Positions 1 through 10,033 are shown, counted from the stretch's first letter. The stretch is DNA of 64,000 nt from Priestia iocasae (GCF_016909075.1 NZ_JAFBFC010000001.1:984945-1048944), one strand, 5' to 3'. Notes: generated by a model from the sequence alone, not told the origin. Translations and numbers: made by a program.

Positions 1-1
1 T

Positions 2-277
2 AGCTCAAAAGATAAATACGATAGTGGAACAGGATGGCCGAGCTTTACAAAGCCACTTGTAAAAGAGAACATTGTTGAAAAAGAAGACAAAAGTTTATTT
101 ATGACAAGAACGGAAGTAAGAAGTAAATATGCCGACTCACATTTAGGGCATGTATTTGATGACGGTCCTGAACCAACAGGGTTACGTTACTGCATGAACT
201 CTGCAGCGATGCGATTTGTACCAAAAGGAAACTTAGAAAAAGAAGGATATGAAGAATTTCTTTCATTGTTTGAGTAA
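2..277 (+). CDS. msrB: Peptide methionine-(R)-S-oxide reductase, C-terminal part (5' end outside window)
   Basis: This is the last 91 codons of an open frame that enters from the left edge. The translation has the MsrB signatures GTGWPSF near its start, [12 protein letters not shown] in the middle and [11 protein letters not shown] near the end; the Cys in RYCMNS is the family's catalytic cysteine. The enzyme reduces methionine-R-sulfoxide in oxidised proteins, using thioredoxin. Whether this is a separate msrB or the tail of an msrA-msrB fusion cannot be told, because the upstream part is missing. A strong terminator follows about 120 bases after the stop. Confidence 0.93.
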   Translation, partial: SSKDKYDSGTGWPSFTKPLVKENIVEKEDKSLFMTRTEVRSKYADSHLGHVFDDGPEPTGLRYCMNSAAMRFVPKGNLEKEGYEEFLSLFE

Positions 278-396
278 AAGTGCCCGAGGTTAATTGTAAG
301 TCGTTCTGTTTTAAAGTAGAAAATGAAATAAATATCAAATTCGCATACTAACTCAAAATGAATGTGATTTGAAAACGATAACTATTTTAGCGCAAA

Positions 397-427
397 AACG
401 CTTGGCATCATGCTAAGCGTTTTTTTA
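397..427 (+). terminator. Rho-independent terminator after msrB
   Basis: A hairpin with stem AACGCTT/AAGCGTT and a further GCA/TGC pairing is followed by a run of T. It closes the msrB transcription unit before tldD. Confidence 0.85.
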
Positions 428-550
428 CGCTTAAGATCATGCTGTAATCTTTAACGGAAAAGAAAGGATAAAATTGTAAAGATAGTATATACTAGGTTAG
501 TAGATTGAATATTTAGACAGTTTGGTATTTAAGGCAATGGGGGGAACGAT

Positions 551-1942
551 ATGCTTAGTCAATCATTAATTGAAGATGTATTACATGAAGCGCTCTCAAC
601 AGGGGGAGATTTTTCCGAAGTATTCGTGGAGGATCGATTTAATCATTTATTAACCCTTCAAGGGGGAAAGCTTGAATCTAGTGTGTCAGGAAGAGACTTT
701 GGAGTAGGTATTCGCGTGTTTAAAGGGGAACAAAGTGTTTACGCTTACACGAATGATTCCTCAAAAGAAGGCTTGTTAAAAGCTGCTCACAACGCCGCGC
801 AAGGGATAAAAGGAAAAAGTCAGCAAACCATTTTACCTTTAGTAAAAGAAACTGCGCCACCCATGCATCCATATATGCTTTTACCTCGAGAAGTGGAAAA
901 AAGAAGAAAGATTGATGTGATGAAAAAAGCATCAAATATAGCAACAAACTATCATTCTACGATTGAACAAGTGAAGATACGACTAATGGACCAAGAGCAA
1001 CATGTGTTAATTGCCAATTCTGAAGGAACCTATGTTGAAGACAAGCGTGTATATAATCGCCTTGCTATTCTTGCGGTGGCAGCTCGAAACAATCAAATGG
1101 AACAAGGCTTTTACGGTCCTGGAGCGCTTCAAGGATTTGAATTTATTGAAGGATTAGATTTAGAGCATTATGCAGGTGAGGCAGCTCGAATTGCAGTCAC
1201 CATGTTAGACGCTGAACCATGCCCAAGCGGAAAGTTTCCGGTTATCATTGATAACGAATTTGGCGGTGTTATTTTCCATGAAGCGTGTGGCCATGGATTA
1301 GAAGCAACGGCCGTCGCCAAAAATCAATCGGTATTTGCAAATCGCATTGGTGAAAAAGTGGCGTCTGACCTCGTTACTTATATTGATGATGGAACGATTC
1401 AAAATGAGTGGGGCTCCATTAATATTGATGATGAAGGAGAAAAAGTACGTAAAAATGTGTTAATTGAAAATGGTATTTTAAAAGGATATTTAATTGATAA
1501 ATTAGGAGCGAGGCGAATGGGGATGAATTCAACAGGCTCTGGACGTCGTGAGTCGTATCGCTTTGCTCCAACGTCACGCATGACCAATACATTTATCGCT
1601 CCAGGTACATCCACACCTGAAGATATTATTGCGAATACAGAAAATGGTATTTATGCGAAGTACATGGGCGGTGGGCAAGTAGATCCAGCGAGTGGTGATT
1701 ATAACTTTGCAGTCATGGAAGCGTATAGAGTAGAGAATGGAAAACTTACTACACCACTTCGAGGGGCGACACTCATTGGCAATGGTGCAAAGACGTTACA
1801 GCTTGTAGACATGGTTGGAAATAATTTAGCGCATGGAGCAGGTATGTGTGGGTCTGCTAGTGGAAGTATTCCTGTTAATGTTGGACAACCGATGCTTCGT
1901 GTAAGTGAAATGACGGTTGGTGGACAAAAGGGGGACGAGTAA
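551..1942 (+). CDS. tldD: TldD-type zinc metalloprotease subunit
   Basis: This 463-residue protein belongs to the TldD/PmbA (U62) family. It has the HExxxH zinc motif as HEACGH (about residues 243-248), and the later GAGMCGSASG segment supplies the cysteine that is the third metal ligand in TldD. In characterised bacteria TldD pairs with TldE/PmbA to form a heterodimeric protease that degrades unfolded peptides inside a closed chamber, and in some species matures modified peptides. The partner gene follows after one base, so the two are co-transcribed. The start is an ATG preceded by AATGGGGGGAACGAT. I saw no obvious peptide-precursor gene beside it, so a housekeeping role is more likely than a dedicated natural-product role. 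Confidence 0.93.
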   Translation: MLSQSLIEDVLHEALSTGGDFSEVFVEDRFNHLLTLQGGKLESSVSGRDFGVGIRVFKGEQSVYAYTNDSSKEGLLKAAHNAAQGIKGKSQQTILPLVKETAPPMHPYMLLPREVEKRRKIDVMKKASNIATNYHSTIEQVKIRLMDQEQHVLIANSEGTYVEDKRVYNRLAILAVAARNNQMEQGFYGPGALQGFEFIEGLDLEHYAGEAARIAVTMLDAEPCPSGKFPVIIDNEFGGVIFHEACGHGLEATAVAKNQSVFANRIGEKVASDLVTYIDDGTIQNEWGSINIDDEGEKVRKNVLIENGILKGYLIDKLGARRMGMNSTGSGRRESYRFAPTSRMTNTFIAPGTSTPEDIIANTENGIYAKYMGGGQVDPASGDYNFAVMEAYRVENGKLTTPLRGATLIGNGAKTLQLVDMVGNNLAHGAGMCGSASGSIPVNVGQPMLRVSEMTVGGQKGDE

Positions 1943-1943
1943 G

Positions 1944-3299
1944 ATGGAGTTAATGTCATTTCAGCAGCAGCTCTTTATGTATGGAACGAAACAAGGATTC
2001 GAAGAGATGGAATTATCATTTGAAAGTACAGACAAATTTTCTTGTCAAATTCATAAAGGAGAGCTCGACCAATATGACACGTCATTTGAGTCAGGTGTTT
2101 CCTTCCGTGGGCTCTTTAACGGAAAGATGGGCTATGCTTATACAGAGAAGCTAGATAATGAATCCATCTTGTTTTTAGTAGAAAACGCAAAAGAAAATGC
2201 CCTAATCATTGAAGACGAAGATGAAGAGCTTATTTTTGAGGGAAGTCCATTGTATGAAAAGCATTCATTTTACTCAAATGAGCTAGCAAACGTTACAATT
2301 GAAGAGAAAATTGCTTTTCTATCAAAAGTAGAAGCGCTTATTAGAGAATGTGATCCGCGAGTTATTGGCACTAATTACTGCATGCTTGAAACAGGTGAAC
2401 AAAAACGAGCACTTTTAAATAGTAAAGGATTATCACTTTCTGAACATCATAACTATTTAATGATTTATATTGCGGTGATGGTGAAAGATGGAGAAGAGGT
2501 CAAAACTGGTCAATACACAAAATTGACGAGAGATTTCTCAACCTTGAAGGAAGAAGATATTGCACGTGAAGCAGTAAATGAAGCGCTCTCTTTTATTGGT
2601 GGTAAATCAATTAAAAGCAAAGGTTATCCCGTTGTGTTACGTCATGATGCCGCTGCTAGCTTACTTCATGTTTACTCTGCTGTCTTTTCATCGGAAAATG
2701 CACAAAAAGGGCTATCGCGCTTGAAAGGAAAAGAAGGAGAAAAAATAGGAGTCACAGCATTACAGGTTGTTGATCATCCATTATTAGAAGAAGGATTTGC
2801 GAGTCGAACGTTCGACAGTGAGGGTGTAGCATCAACGAAAAGATCTATCATTGAAGGCGGTACGCTTAAAACGCTTCTTTATAATACAAAAACAGCTAAA
2901 AAAGAAGGAAAGCAATCAACAGGACACGCATATAAATCTTCCTATAAAGGTACAGTGACTGTTGCACCGTCCAACTTATACATTGAAGCAACAAACACGT
3001 CATATGAACAGATTATTGAATCGGTGAGTGAAGGTGTACTCATTACACATCTATCTGGTTTACATTCAGGGACAAACCCAATTTCAGGTGACTTTTCCGT
3101 TGCCGCGAAAGGGTACTATATTAAGAATGGAAAAGTTGAGACACCTGTTACTCAAATGACGATAGCAGGAAACTTTTATGAGCTGCTAAACTCTATCGAT
3201 TCAATTGGATCGGATCTTGATTTCGCGAAGGGCTATGGTGGAGGCTACGTGGGCTCCCCGACATTAAAAATCAATCGTTTATCTGTAACAGCTGAATGA
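1944..3299 (+). CDS. pmbA: TldE/PmbA-type protease subunit
   Basis: This 451-residue protein has the TldD/PmbA fold but lacks the HExxxH motif, as expected for the non-catalytic TldE/PmbA partner. Recognisable segments are SGTNPISGDFSVAAKGY and the C-terminal KGYGGGYVGSPTLKI. The ATG at 1944 lies one base after the tldD stop and is served by the GGGGGACGAG inside the end of tldD. An upstream in-frame start at 1917 lies inside tldD and is less likely. The tight coupling implies stoichiometric synthesis with TldD. Confidence 0.9.
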   Translation: MELMSFQQQLFMYGTKQGFEEMELSFESTDKFSCQIHKGELDQYDTSFESGVSFRGLFNGKMGYAYTEKLDNESILFLVENAKENALIIEDEDEELIFEGSPLYEKHSFYSNELANVTIEEKIAFLSKVEALIRECDPRVIGTNYCMLETGEQKRALLNSKGLSLSEHHNYLMIYIAVMVKDGEEVKTGQYTKLTRDFSTLKEEDIAREAVNEALSFIGGKSIKSKGYPVVLRHDAAASLLHVYSAVFSSENAQKGLSRLKGKEGEKIGVTALQVVDHPLLEEGFASRTFDSEGVASTKRSIIEGGTLKTLLYNTKTAKKEGKQSTGHAYKSSYKGTVTVAPSNLYIEATNTSYEQIIESVSEGVLITHLSGLHSGTNPISGDFSVAAKGYYIKNGKVETPVTQMTIAGNFYELLNSIDSIGSDLDFAKGYGGGYVGSPTLKINRLSVTAE

Positions 3300-3411
3300 A
3301 AAGAGGACTGAGTCAACATGAACAAAAACAGTGAACATGACTCAGTCCACTACATCCCTTGCCTCTAAAATCCATTATAATCAATGGATAGAAGGGCAAG
3401 GGATGTTGCGT
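3299..3411. repeat. Structured intergenic repeat, copy A
   Basis: The stretch folds into two consecutive hairpins. The first has stem GGACTGAGTCA/TGACTCAGTCC; the second has ACATCCCTTGCC/GGCAAGGGATGT with an inner ATCCATT/AATGGAT stem. A second copy with the same order and shared blocks (AAAAGAGG, CTGAG, TCCCTTGCC, ATCAATGGATA, AAGGGATGTTGC) lies at 12373-12484. Copy A sits directly after pmbA and may also end its transcript, although there is no T-run. Confidence 0.75.
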
Positions 3412-3784
3412 TTAGGAGGTCAGTTTTTAATTGTAGTGACGTTTGGGACATTCTCTATTTCATCAACATGTTTTAAAACAACTTCATTTTTAAACTAAAC
3501 GAAATGAATAATCTAGAAATTTTTGTAAGTGGTGGCGCTTATGGCCCGAGACGAAAGGGGTAAAGGTGTGCTATAGTGAATACTACGTATGTGAAAAATG
3601 CTTCTGTTTTCTTTGGGAAATTAGGCTTTTTTCTAAAAGTTGTTGCTTTTAGAAAGTGTGTTGAAACATAGTTGTTAAAGGTTGTGTGGAGCAAGAAGCT
3701 ACCACTTGTCATAACTTATTTAATCGCAATAACATTTACGAAAGTAGCTAAAAATGAATAAAGAAAGGATTGACAATAGAGGCT
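3412..3784 (+). other. Long leader or intergenic region before the sigma factor gene
   Basis: No gene is visible here. A perfect 9-bp stem TTCTAAAAG/CTTTTAGAA with loop TTGTTG lies at 3631-3654 without a proper T-run. I could not identify a convincing autoregulatory ECF promoter by eye. Confidence 0.45.
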
Positions 3785-4330
3785 ATGGAACACTTTGTTC
3801 CTTTGGAGAAGCCAAAGGTTTCTTCACCAAAAAAGATAATTAAAAAGCTATATATTCAATATAAACAGTATGTAAGAACCGTCGCTTTTTCGTACTTTAG
3901 AAATTATGACCTTGTTGATGACATTGTTCAAGAGGTCTTTTTAAAAGCGTATATGCATGTCAATCAATTTAAAAGGAAATCGACTTATAAAACATGGCTC
4001 TATCGAATTACAATTAATGTATGTAAAGACTATGAGATGAAACAACGTACGCGCGATAAATATAAGCCAATGTTGACAGAGAGCAAGGAAGAATTTTTGG
4101 ATCTTTCTGCTGAAGAGTATGTATTCAAAAAAGTAGAAAAACAAGATGTAAAACAGGCTCTGTTATCGTTGTCAACCATGCATCGTCAAGTCGTTGAGTT
4201 ATACTATTTTAAAGGTTTTTCAATTCAAGAAATGAGTCAAAAACTAGGGTTAAACCCATCTACGATTAAAAGTCGTTTGCGAAGAGCAAAAAAAGGATTT
4301 AAAGAAACGTATGAGAGTATGATAAAATAG
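3785..4330 (+). CDS. ECF-type RNA polymerase sigma factor
   Basis: The protein of about 181 residues has sigma-70 region 2 (DLVDDIVQEVFLKAY, then the KSTYKTWLYRITINVCKDY segment) and a region 4 helix-turn-helix (FSIQEMSQKLGLNPSTIKSR). This is the layout of ECF sigma factors, which redirect RNA polymerase to a small regulon. The start is uncertain. A TTG at 3770 directly abuts the AAAGGA ribosome site and seems too close; the ATG at 3785 is 15 bases away and is taken here. No anti-sigma gene follows, since prfC comes next, so its control is not evident. The regulon cannot be named from this window. Confidence 0.85.
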   Translation: MEHFVPLEKPKVSSPKKIIKKLYIQYKQYVRTVAFSYFRNYDLVDDIVQEVFLKAYMHVNQFKRKSTYKTWLYRITINVCKDYEMKQRTRDKYKPMLTESKEEFLDLSAEEYVFKKVEKQDVKQALLSLSTMHRQVVELYYFKGFSIQEMSQKLGLNPSTIKSRLRRAKKGFKETYESMIK

Positions 4331-4365
4331 AGTGTCAATTGAGTAGAAATGAGGATCCATAAAAC

Positions 4366-5940
4366 ATGAGTAAACAAATTCAACAAGAGGTCGTAGATTC
4401 ACGTCGTACATTTGCGATCATTTCTCACCCCGATGCGGGTAAAACGACGTTAACCGAAAAGCTTTTACTACTAGGAGGTATGATTCGCTCTGCTGGAACG
4501 GTAAAAGGGAAAAAGTCAGGCAAATATGCAACGTCTGACTGGATGGAAATTGAAAAGCAACGTGGAATTTCTGTTACATCAAGTGTAATGCAGTTTTCTT
4601 ACCGAGATCACCATATTAATATTCTAGATACACCGGGACATGAAGACTTCAGTGAAGACACATATCGTACATTAACAGCGGTTGATAGTGCAGTCATGGT
4701 TATTGACGGAACAAAGGGAATTGAAGCCCAAACGTTAAAGCTATTTAAAGTGTGTCGTATGAGAGGAATTCCAATTTTAACGTTCATTAATAAGTTAGAC
4801 CGTGAAGGAAAAGATCCACTTGAATTGTTAGAGGAAATTGAAGAGGTGCTTGGCATCGAATCGTATCCTGTTACATGGCCAATTGGAATGGGGAAACGAT
4901 TCCAAGGGACGTATGATCGCTTTCAAAAAAAGGTTGAAGTGTATCAAGGAAATAAAGAATCCTATTATGTTGATTTTGATGGTGAGAATATTACCAGTGA
5001 TGTCACAGAACACGTAAATGAACTTTATTTACCAGGGTTAGTTGATGAATTAGCTTTATTAGAGGAAGCGGGAAATGAATTTTCGGTTGAAAAAGTAAAA
5101 CAAGGGCTATTAACACCTGTTTTCTTCGGTAGTGCCATTGCAAACTTTGGAGTTCAATCGTTCTTTGATGCGTTTTTACAATTAACGTCACCGCCGCAAT
5201 CACGAGAATCATCCGTTGGAACAATCAAACCAACTGATGGATCGTTCTCTGGCTTTGTGTTTAAAATTCAAGCAAATATGAACCCAGCTCACCGTGACCG
5301 TATTGCATTTATACGTGTATGCTCAGGGAAATTTGAGCGTGGGATGAATGTCACGCTTTCACGTACAGGTCGAAAGATGAAGCTAGGGCAATCTCATCAG
5401 TTTTTAGCAGCCAGTCGTGAAACGGTTGATGAAGCGTATCCTGGAGATATTATTGGATTATACGACTCAGGCAACTATCAAATTGGAGATACGATTGTCG
5501 GAGATGGTACTTCAGCCTTTAACTTTGATGCATTACCGAAGTTCCCACCTGAATTATTCGTAAAAGTACGAGCGAAAAATGCGATGAAACATAAGCATTT
5601 TGAAAAAGGTATTACGCAGCTTGTACAAGAAGGAGCGGTACAGCTTTATCGTACGCCTTATTTCGGAGATAACATTTTAGGGGCAGTCGGTGAACTTCAG
5701 TTCCAAGTGTTCGAATATCGCATGAAAGCCGAATATGGTGTAGATATTGAGTTTGTACGTATGAAGCACGATATTGCAAGATGGGTAGACCGAAAGCAAA
5801 TTAAAGATAACATGACTGATTCGCGCGTTATGCTTGTAGAAGATCGCGATGAACATGCCGTGTTATTATTCGAAAATGATTTCGTTTTACGCTTATTCCA
5901 AGATAAGTACCCAGATGTGACACTAAGCACACCATTGTAA
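4366..5940 (+). CDS. prfC: Peptide chain release factor 3 (GTPase)
   Basis: This 524-residue translational GTPase has the P-loop HPDAGKTT, switch [10 protein letters not shown] and NKLD guanine-specificity motif, with the RF3-type segment [18 protein letters not shown]3 binds post-termination ribosomes and drives RF1/RF2 off; it is a non-essential factor present in only some Firmicutes. The length matches the family (about 525-530). The ATG has GAGGATCC upstream. The gene stands alone and is followed by a strong terminator. RF3 differs from the related EF-G and tetracycline-protection proteins by its shorter length and its C-terminal domain order. Confidence 0.95.
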   Translation: MSKQIQQEVVDSRRTFAIISHPDAGKTTLTEKLLLLGGMIRSAGTVKGKKSGKYATSDWMEIEKQRGISVTSSVMQFSYRDHHINILDTPGHEDFSEDTYRTLTAVDSAVMVIDGTKGIEAQTLKLFKVCRMRGIPILTFINKLDREGKDPLELLEEIEEVLGIESYPVTWPIGMGKRFQGTYDRFQKKVEVYQGNKESYYVDFDGENITSDVTEHVNELYLPGLVDELALLEEAGNEFSVEKVKQGLLTPVFFGSAIANFGVQSFFDAFLQLTSPPQSRESSVGTIKPTDGSFSGFVFKIQANMNPAHRDRIAFIRVCSGKFERGMNVTLSRTGRKMKLGQSHQFLAASRETVDEAYPGDIIGLYDSGNYQIGDTIVGDGTSAFNFDALPKFPPELFVKVRAKNAMKHKHFEKGITQLVQEGAVQLYRTPYFGDNILGAVGELQFQVFEYRMKAEYGVDIEFVRMKHDIARWVDRKQIKDNMTDSRVMLVEDRDEHAVLLFENDFVLRLFQDKYPDVTLSTPL

Positions 5941-5980
5941 TGGAAAGAATCATTTAGCTATAGAACGATAGAAACAATTG

Positions 5981-6020
5981 ACACGCTGTCAGTAGAGAAG
6001 TCTACATACAGCGTGTTTTT
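5981..6020 (+). terminator. Terminator after prfC
   Basis: The hairpin ACACGCTGT...ACAGCGTGT, with inner GTAGA/TCTAC, ends in a run of six T. Confidence 0.88.
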
Positions 6021-6181
6021 TGTCTTTTAGGTGGATTCGTCCCTTACCTCAAGGAACGTAGTCGGTAGGTAGGAGATGAGTCCGTCTTTTTTAAAATCAG
6101 AATAAAGGTCTTTTGTTTTCAAAGCATTGTATCGACACACTAAGCATATAGTAAATAAAAGGGGAAGAGAAGGGGAACGGG

Positions 6182-6328
6182 ATGGAGAAAGAGCGAAGAA
6201 GGTTGAAAAGTAAAGAAGTAGATTTGAAAGAATTTGTAAGAAGGCGCGTGTATCGCTTTTTAGCAACGCTTGGCTTAGCAACGGCTGTAGGAATTATTTT
6301 ATACCTATTCTTGTATATGTTTGGTTGA
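6182..6328 (+). CDS. Small single-pass membrane protein, function unknown
   Basis: The 48-residue reading frame has a very basic N-terminal half (MEKERRRLKSKEVDLKEF) and one hydrophobic segment (about residues 27-47, FLATLGLATAVGIILYLFLY). The ATG is preceded by GAGAAGGGGAACGGG, and a terminator follows directly, so it looks like a real monocistronic gene. I do not recognise a family. The charge pattern predicts an N-in topology. Long antisense frames over this stretch have no such signals. Confidence 0.65.
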   Translation: MEKERRRLKSKEVDLKEFVRRRVYRFLATLGLATAVGIILYLFLYMFG

Positions 6329-6340
6329 TAAGACAAAAAG

Positions 6341-6366
6341 GAGGCTAGCTATTAGTCTCTTTTTTT
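6341..6366 (+). terminator. Terminator after the small membrane protein gene
   Basis: A short hairpin GAGGCTA/TAGTCTC, with one G-U pair, is followed by seven T. Confidence 0.75.
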
Positions 6367-6489
6367 GTTTTTTTTGTTTGCTTCGAGTGTTTTTGGATGT
6401 ATTTGAATGTTTTTGATTGAAAAAGATTGTTATCCGTGATAAATTAGAGATACATTAAAATGAAAACGTTTTTAATGAGGTGTAAAAGT

Positions 6490-7242
6490 ATGTTAACCCC
6501 AGAGAGACATCAACTAATTTTAAATTTGATAAAAGAAAAAGAAGTTGTAAAAGTACAGGAGTTACTTGAAATAACAGGTGCTTCTGAATCAACCATCCGA
6601 CGTGATTTAAGTCAGTTAGAAGACGAAAAGTTGTTAAAGCGAGTACACGGTGGTGCATCTTCAACGAATAATAAGCTACACGAACTAAGCATGAATGAAA
6701 AATCAATCAAAAACATTCATGAAAAAAAGCAAATTGCGCAATATGCAGCATCACTTATTAACGAAGGTGATTGTGTCTTCCTAGATGCAGGTACAACGAC
6801 ATTCGAGATGATTCCATTTCTAAAAGGAAAGGATATTGTTGTCGTCACCAATGGACTTCCTCATCTAACAGCTTTACTTGATCAAGATGTCACTCTTTAT
6901 TTAGTAGGAGGGGCAGTCAAACATAAAACAGGAGCGTTTATAGGTCAAGGTGCATTACTTAGCCTTCAGCAATATCGTTTTGATAAATGCTTTATCGGAG
7001 CAAATGGTGTTCATCCTCAATACGGCTATACAACACCAGATCCGGAAGAAGCTTCGATTAAGCAAAATGCCATTCATTTATCTCAACAGGCCTTTGTACT
7101 TGCTGATTCTTCAAAGCATTTGGAAACGAGCTTTGCGAAAGTGGCTAATTTACAAGACGCGATGCTAATTACGAATGAGCTAGATGATGAGTTAATGAGA
7201 CAATATGAAACAAAAACGACGATAAAGGTTGTGAAAGAGTGA
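6490..7242 (+). CDS. fruR: DeoR-family repressor of the fructose operon
   Basis: This 250-residue DeoR/GlpR-type regulator has an N-terminal winged helix (motif GASESTIRRDLSQLE at about residues 29-43) and a C-terminal sugar-phosphate sensing domain (FLDAGTTTFEM, VVVTNGLPHL). It heads fruR-fruK-fruA, so it most likely represses that operon and responds to fructose 1-phosphate, as in B. subtilis. The ATG at 6490 has GAGGTGTAAAAGT upstream; an in-frame ATG at 6460 is less well placed. Its stop overlaps the GTG start of fruK by four bases. Confidence 0.92.
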   Translation: MLTPERHQLILNLIKEKEVVKVQELLEITGASESTIRRDLSQLEDEKLLKRVHGGASSTNNKLHELSMNEKSIKNIHEKKQIAQYAASLINEGDCVFLDAGTTTFEMIPFLKGKDIVVVTNGLPHLTALLDQDVTLYLVGGAVKHKTGAFIGQGALLSLQQYRFDKCFIGANGVHPQYGYTTPDPEEASIKQNAIHLSQQAFVLADSSKHLETSFAKVANLQDAMLITNELDDELMRQYETKTTIKVVKE

Positions 7243-8153
7243 TTTATACAGTTACATTAAATCCTTCTGTTGACTATATTGTTCAGACCGAACATTTTAC
7301 AGAAGGAGAACTACATCGCACAACAAATGAAGCAAAGTTTCCAGGAGGTAAAGGAATTAACGTTTCACGCGTATTAAAGCGCCTAGGAGTAGAAAGCAAG
7401 GCAACTGGCTTTATTGGTGGCTTTACAGGCGCTTATATTAAAGATTCGTTAAAACAAGAACAGATTCAGACTGCATTTATTGAAGTTCAAGAAGATACCC
7501 GTATTAATATTAAGTTGAAAACAGCGGTTGAAACGGAAATTAATGGACAAGGTCCTACCGTGGATGACGTGTCTTTTCAAAAACTTGTTGATCAAATCCA
7601 TCAAATGAAAAACGATGACATACTTGTATTGGCAGGAAGTATCCCAAGCTCGTTGCCACAAGATGTGTATCAACATTTATTGCAACTAGCAAACGAGCAA
7701 GGAGCAAGCGTAGTTGTGGATACAAGTGGAAAAGCGCTCTTAAATCTTGTGCAGCATCGTCCATTTTTAATTAAGCCAAATCATCATGAGTTAGGTGAAC
7801 TATTTGACGTAGACATTCATGATGTTGACACAGCGGTGTTTTATGGAAAGAAGCTAGTTGAGCAAGGAGCTCAGCATGTTATTGTATCAATGGCAGGAGA
7901 TGGTGCATTGTTAGTCACAGAATCAGCTGTTTGCTTAGCAACTGTACCAAAGGGAGAAGTGAAAAATTCAGTAGGTGCAGGAGATTCACTTGTCGCAGGT
8001 TTTCTTGCTTCCTATGTTCAAAGTAGAGATATAGCGGAAGCATTTCAAATAGGTGTGGCAACGGGAAGTGCAACTGCATTTTCGCTTGAACTATGCACAA
8101 AAGAAGAAGTGGATATGTTACGACCACAAATAATGATGAACAACCTAGGGTAA
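7239..8153 (+). CDS. fruK: 1-phosphofructokinase
   Basis: The 304-residue PfkB-family sugar kinase starts MIYTVTLNPSVDYI and carries the substrate motif GGKGINVSR and the catalytic anion-hole motif SVGAGDSLVAGF near the C-terminus. It converts fructose 1-phosphate made by the FruA permease to fructose 1,6-bisphosphate. The GTG start overlaps the fruR stop (GTGA), which implies translational coupling. A tagatose-6-phosphate kinase is the main alternative, but the position between fruR and fruA settles the call. Confidence 0.95.
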   Translation: MIYTVTLNPSVDYIVQTEHFTEGELHRTTNEAKFPGGKGINVSRVLKRLGVESKATGFIGGFTGAYIKDSLKQEQIQTAFIEVQEDTRINIKLKTAVETEINGQGPTVDDVSFQKLVDQIHQMKNDDILVLAGSIPSSLPQDVYQHLLQLANEQGASVVVDTSGKALLNLVQHRPFLIKPNHHELGELFDVDIHDVDTAVFYGKKLVEQGAQHVIVSMAGDGALLVTESAVCLATVPKGEVKNSVGAGDSLVAGFLASYVQSRDIAEAFQIGVATGSATAFSLELCTKEEVDMLRPQIMMNNLG

Positions 8154-8167
8154 GAGGGGGAGCAACA

Positions 8168-10033
8168 ATGAAAATAACAGATTTATTAAAGAAAGATACC
8201 GTTATTTTAGATTTGACTAGCTCGTCAAAGGAAGAAGTAATTGATGAGCTTATTCATAAATTAGGAGAAGCTGGACGCCTTCAAAATGAAGAAGAGTTTA
8301 AAAAGGCAATTTTAAAAAGAGAATCGCAGAGTACAACAGGAATTGGCGAAGGTATTGCTATTCCACATGCAAAAACAAGTGCAGTAAAAACACCAGCCAT
8401 TGCATTTGGTCGTTCAACGGCTGGAATTGATTATGAATCACTTGATGGTCAACCTGCACATTTGTTTTTCATGATTGCTGCAAGTGAAGGAGCTAATAAT
8501 GCTCATTTAGAGACCCTTTCTCGATTATCTTCATTATTGATGGATCCTTCGTTTCGCTCATCCTTGTTACATGCATCATCGATTGAAGAAGTCATCTCCA
8601 ATATTGATGAAAAAGAAAGTGAAGGAGAGGTAGAAGAAGACGTTACCGTAATAGATGAACAATTAATCTTAGCCGTGACTGCTTGTCCAACAGGAATTGC
8701 TCATACGTATATGGCAGCCGATAGCTTAAAAGCAAAAGCAAAAGAAATGAACATTGCTTTTAAAGTAGAAACAAACGGTTCAAGTGGTGTGAAGAATGCG
8801 CTCACAAAGGAAGAAATTGAAAACGCTACCACCATTATTGTCGCAGCTGATAAACAAGTGGAGATGGAGCGCTTTAACGGGAAAAAAGTGATTCAAGTAC
8901 GAGTAGCAGAAGGCATTCGTCGCCCTGAGGAACTGCTAAATCGTGCGTTAAAAGGGGATGCACCGGTTTATCACGGAGATGAAAAGCAACAATCATCTAA
9001 CACGAAAAAGGAGCGAACAGGATTTTATAAGCATTTAATGAGCGGTGTATCTGCGATGCTTCCATTTGTCGTAGGTGGTGGAATTTTAATTGCCATTTCA
9101 TTTATGTTTGGTATTAACGCGGCAGACCCGAATGATCCAAGTTATCATCCATTTGCAGAAGCGCTAAGCACCATTGGTGGTGGAAATGCATTTGGCTTAA
9201 TGATTCCGGTTTTAGCAGGGTTTATTGCAATGAGTATTGCAGATCGTCCTGGTTTAGCACCTGGTATGGTTGGTGGACTAATGGCTTCAACAGGGGGAGC
9301 TGGATTTTTAGGAGGATTAATTGCAGGGTTTTTAGCAGGTTACATCGTTGTAGGATTAAAGAAACTATTAAGCGGACTTCCGCAAACGTTAGATGGTTTG
9401 AAGCCCGTTTTGTTATATCCTTTATTAGGGGTTTTCATCACAGGAATGGTGATGATGTATGGAATAATTGGACCGGTTAAAGCTTTAAATGATGGATTAA
9501 CAAGTGTTCTTGGAAGCATGGGAACAGGAAACTTAGTTTTACTTGGTCTTGTGCTAGGTGGGATGATGGCCGTTGATATGGGTGGCCCAATTAATAAAGC
9601 AGCCTTTACATTTGGAATTGCGATGATTGATGCTGGTAATTATGCACCACATGCAGCGATTATGGCAGGAGGAATGGTTCCACCATTAGGATTAGCACTA
9701 GCTACAACACTGTTTAAAAGTAAATTTACAGAGCAAGAACGTGAGGCAGGGAAAACAAGTTATTTCTTAGGAGCTTCATTTATTACAGAAGGAGCCATTC
9801 CGTTTGCAGCTGCTGACCCAGGACGAGTTATTCCGTCAGCCGTTGTTGGTTCAGCCGTTGCTGGAGCGTTAACGATGATGTTTGGAATTGGCTTACCTGC
9901 TCCACACGGAGGAGCGTTTGTTATTCCTGTTGTAACAGGAAATCCATTTCTTTATATCGTTTCTATTTTAATTGGTTCATTTATTACGGCACTTATGGTA
10001 GGATTGTTAAAAAAAAGAAAAATTGAATCGTAA
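8168..10033 (+). CDS. fruA: PTS fructose permease, EIIABC
   Basis: The protein has 621 residues in the order EIIA-EIIB-EIIC. The phosphorylatable histidine lies in GIAIPHAKT (EIIA), and the EIIB cysteine in AVTACPTGIAHTYMA. The C-terminal EIIC part (about residues 280-620) has repeated membrane segments and the fructose-family AADPGRVIPS motif. It imports fructose and delivers fructose 1-phosphate to FruK. The ATG at 8168 follows AGAGGGGGAGCAACA; the longer frame from 8093 lies inside fruK. Confidence 0.95.
   Translation: MKITDLLKKDTVILDLTSSSKEEVIDELIHKLGEAGRLQNEEEFKKAILKRESQSTTGIGEGIAIPHAKTSAVKTPAIAFGRSTAGIDYESLDGQPAHLFFMIAASEGANNAHLETLSRLSSLLMDPSFRSSLLHASSIEEVISNIDEKESEGEVEEDVTVIDEQLILAVTACPTGIAHTYMAADSLKAKAKEMNIAFKVETNGSSGVKNALTKEEIENATTIIVAADKQVEMERFNGKKVIQVRVAEGIRRPEELLNRALKGDAPVYHGDEKQQSSNTKKERTGFYKHLMSGVSAMLPFVVGGGILIAISFMFGINAADPNDPSYHPFAEALSTIGGGNAFGLMIPVLAGFIAMSIADRPGLAPGMVGGLMASTGGAGFLGGLIAGFLAGYIVVGLKKLLSGLPQTLDGLKPVLLYPLLGVFITGMVMMYGIIGPVKALNDGLTSVLGSMGTGNLVLLGLVLGGMMAVDMGGPINKAAFTFGIAMIDAGNYAPHAAIMAGGMVPPLGLALATTLFKSKFTEQEREAGKTSYFLGASFITEGAIPFAAADPGRVIPSAVVGSAVAGALTMMFGIGLPAPHGGAFVIPVVTGNPFLYIVSILIGSFITALMVGLLKKRKIES

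Noticed and set aside
551..3299. TldD/PmbA pair as a maturation protease for a peptide antibiotic
   Set aside because: No precursor peptide, modification enzyme or exporter is visible beside the pair, so a general role is more likely.
6027..6336. Two overlapping minus-strand frames
   Set aside because: The plus-strand 48-codon gene at 6182 has a ribosome site, a membrane helix and a following terminator, while these frames have none of these.
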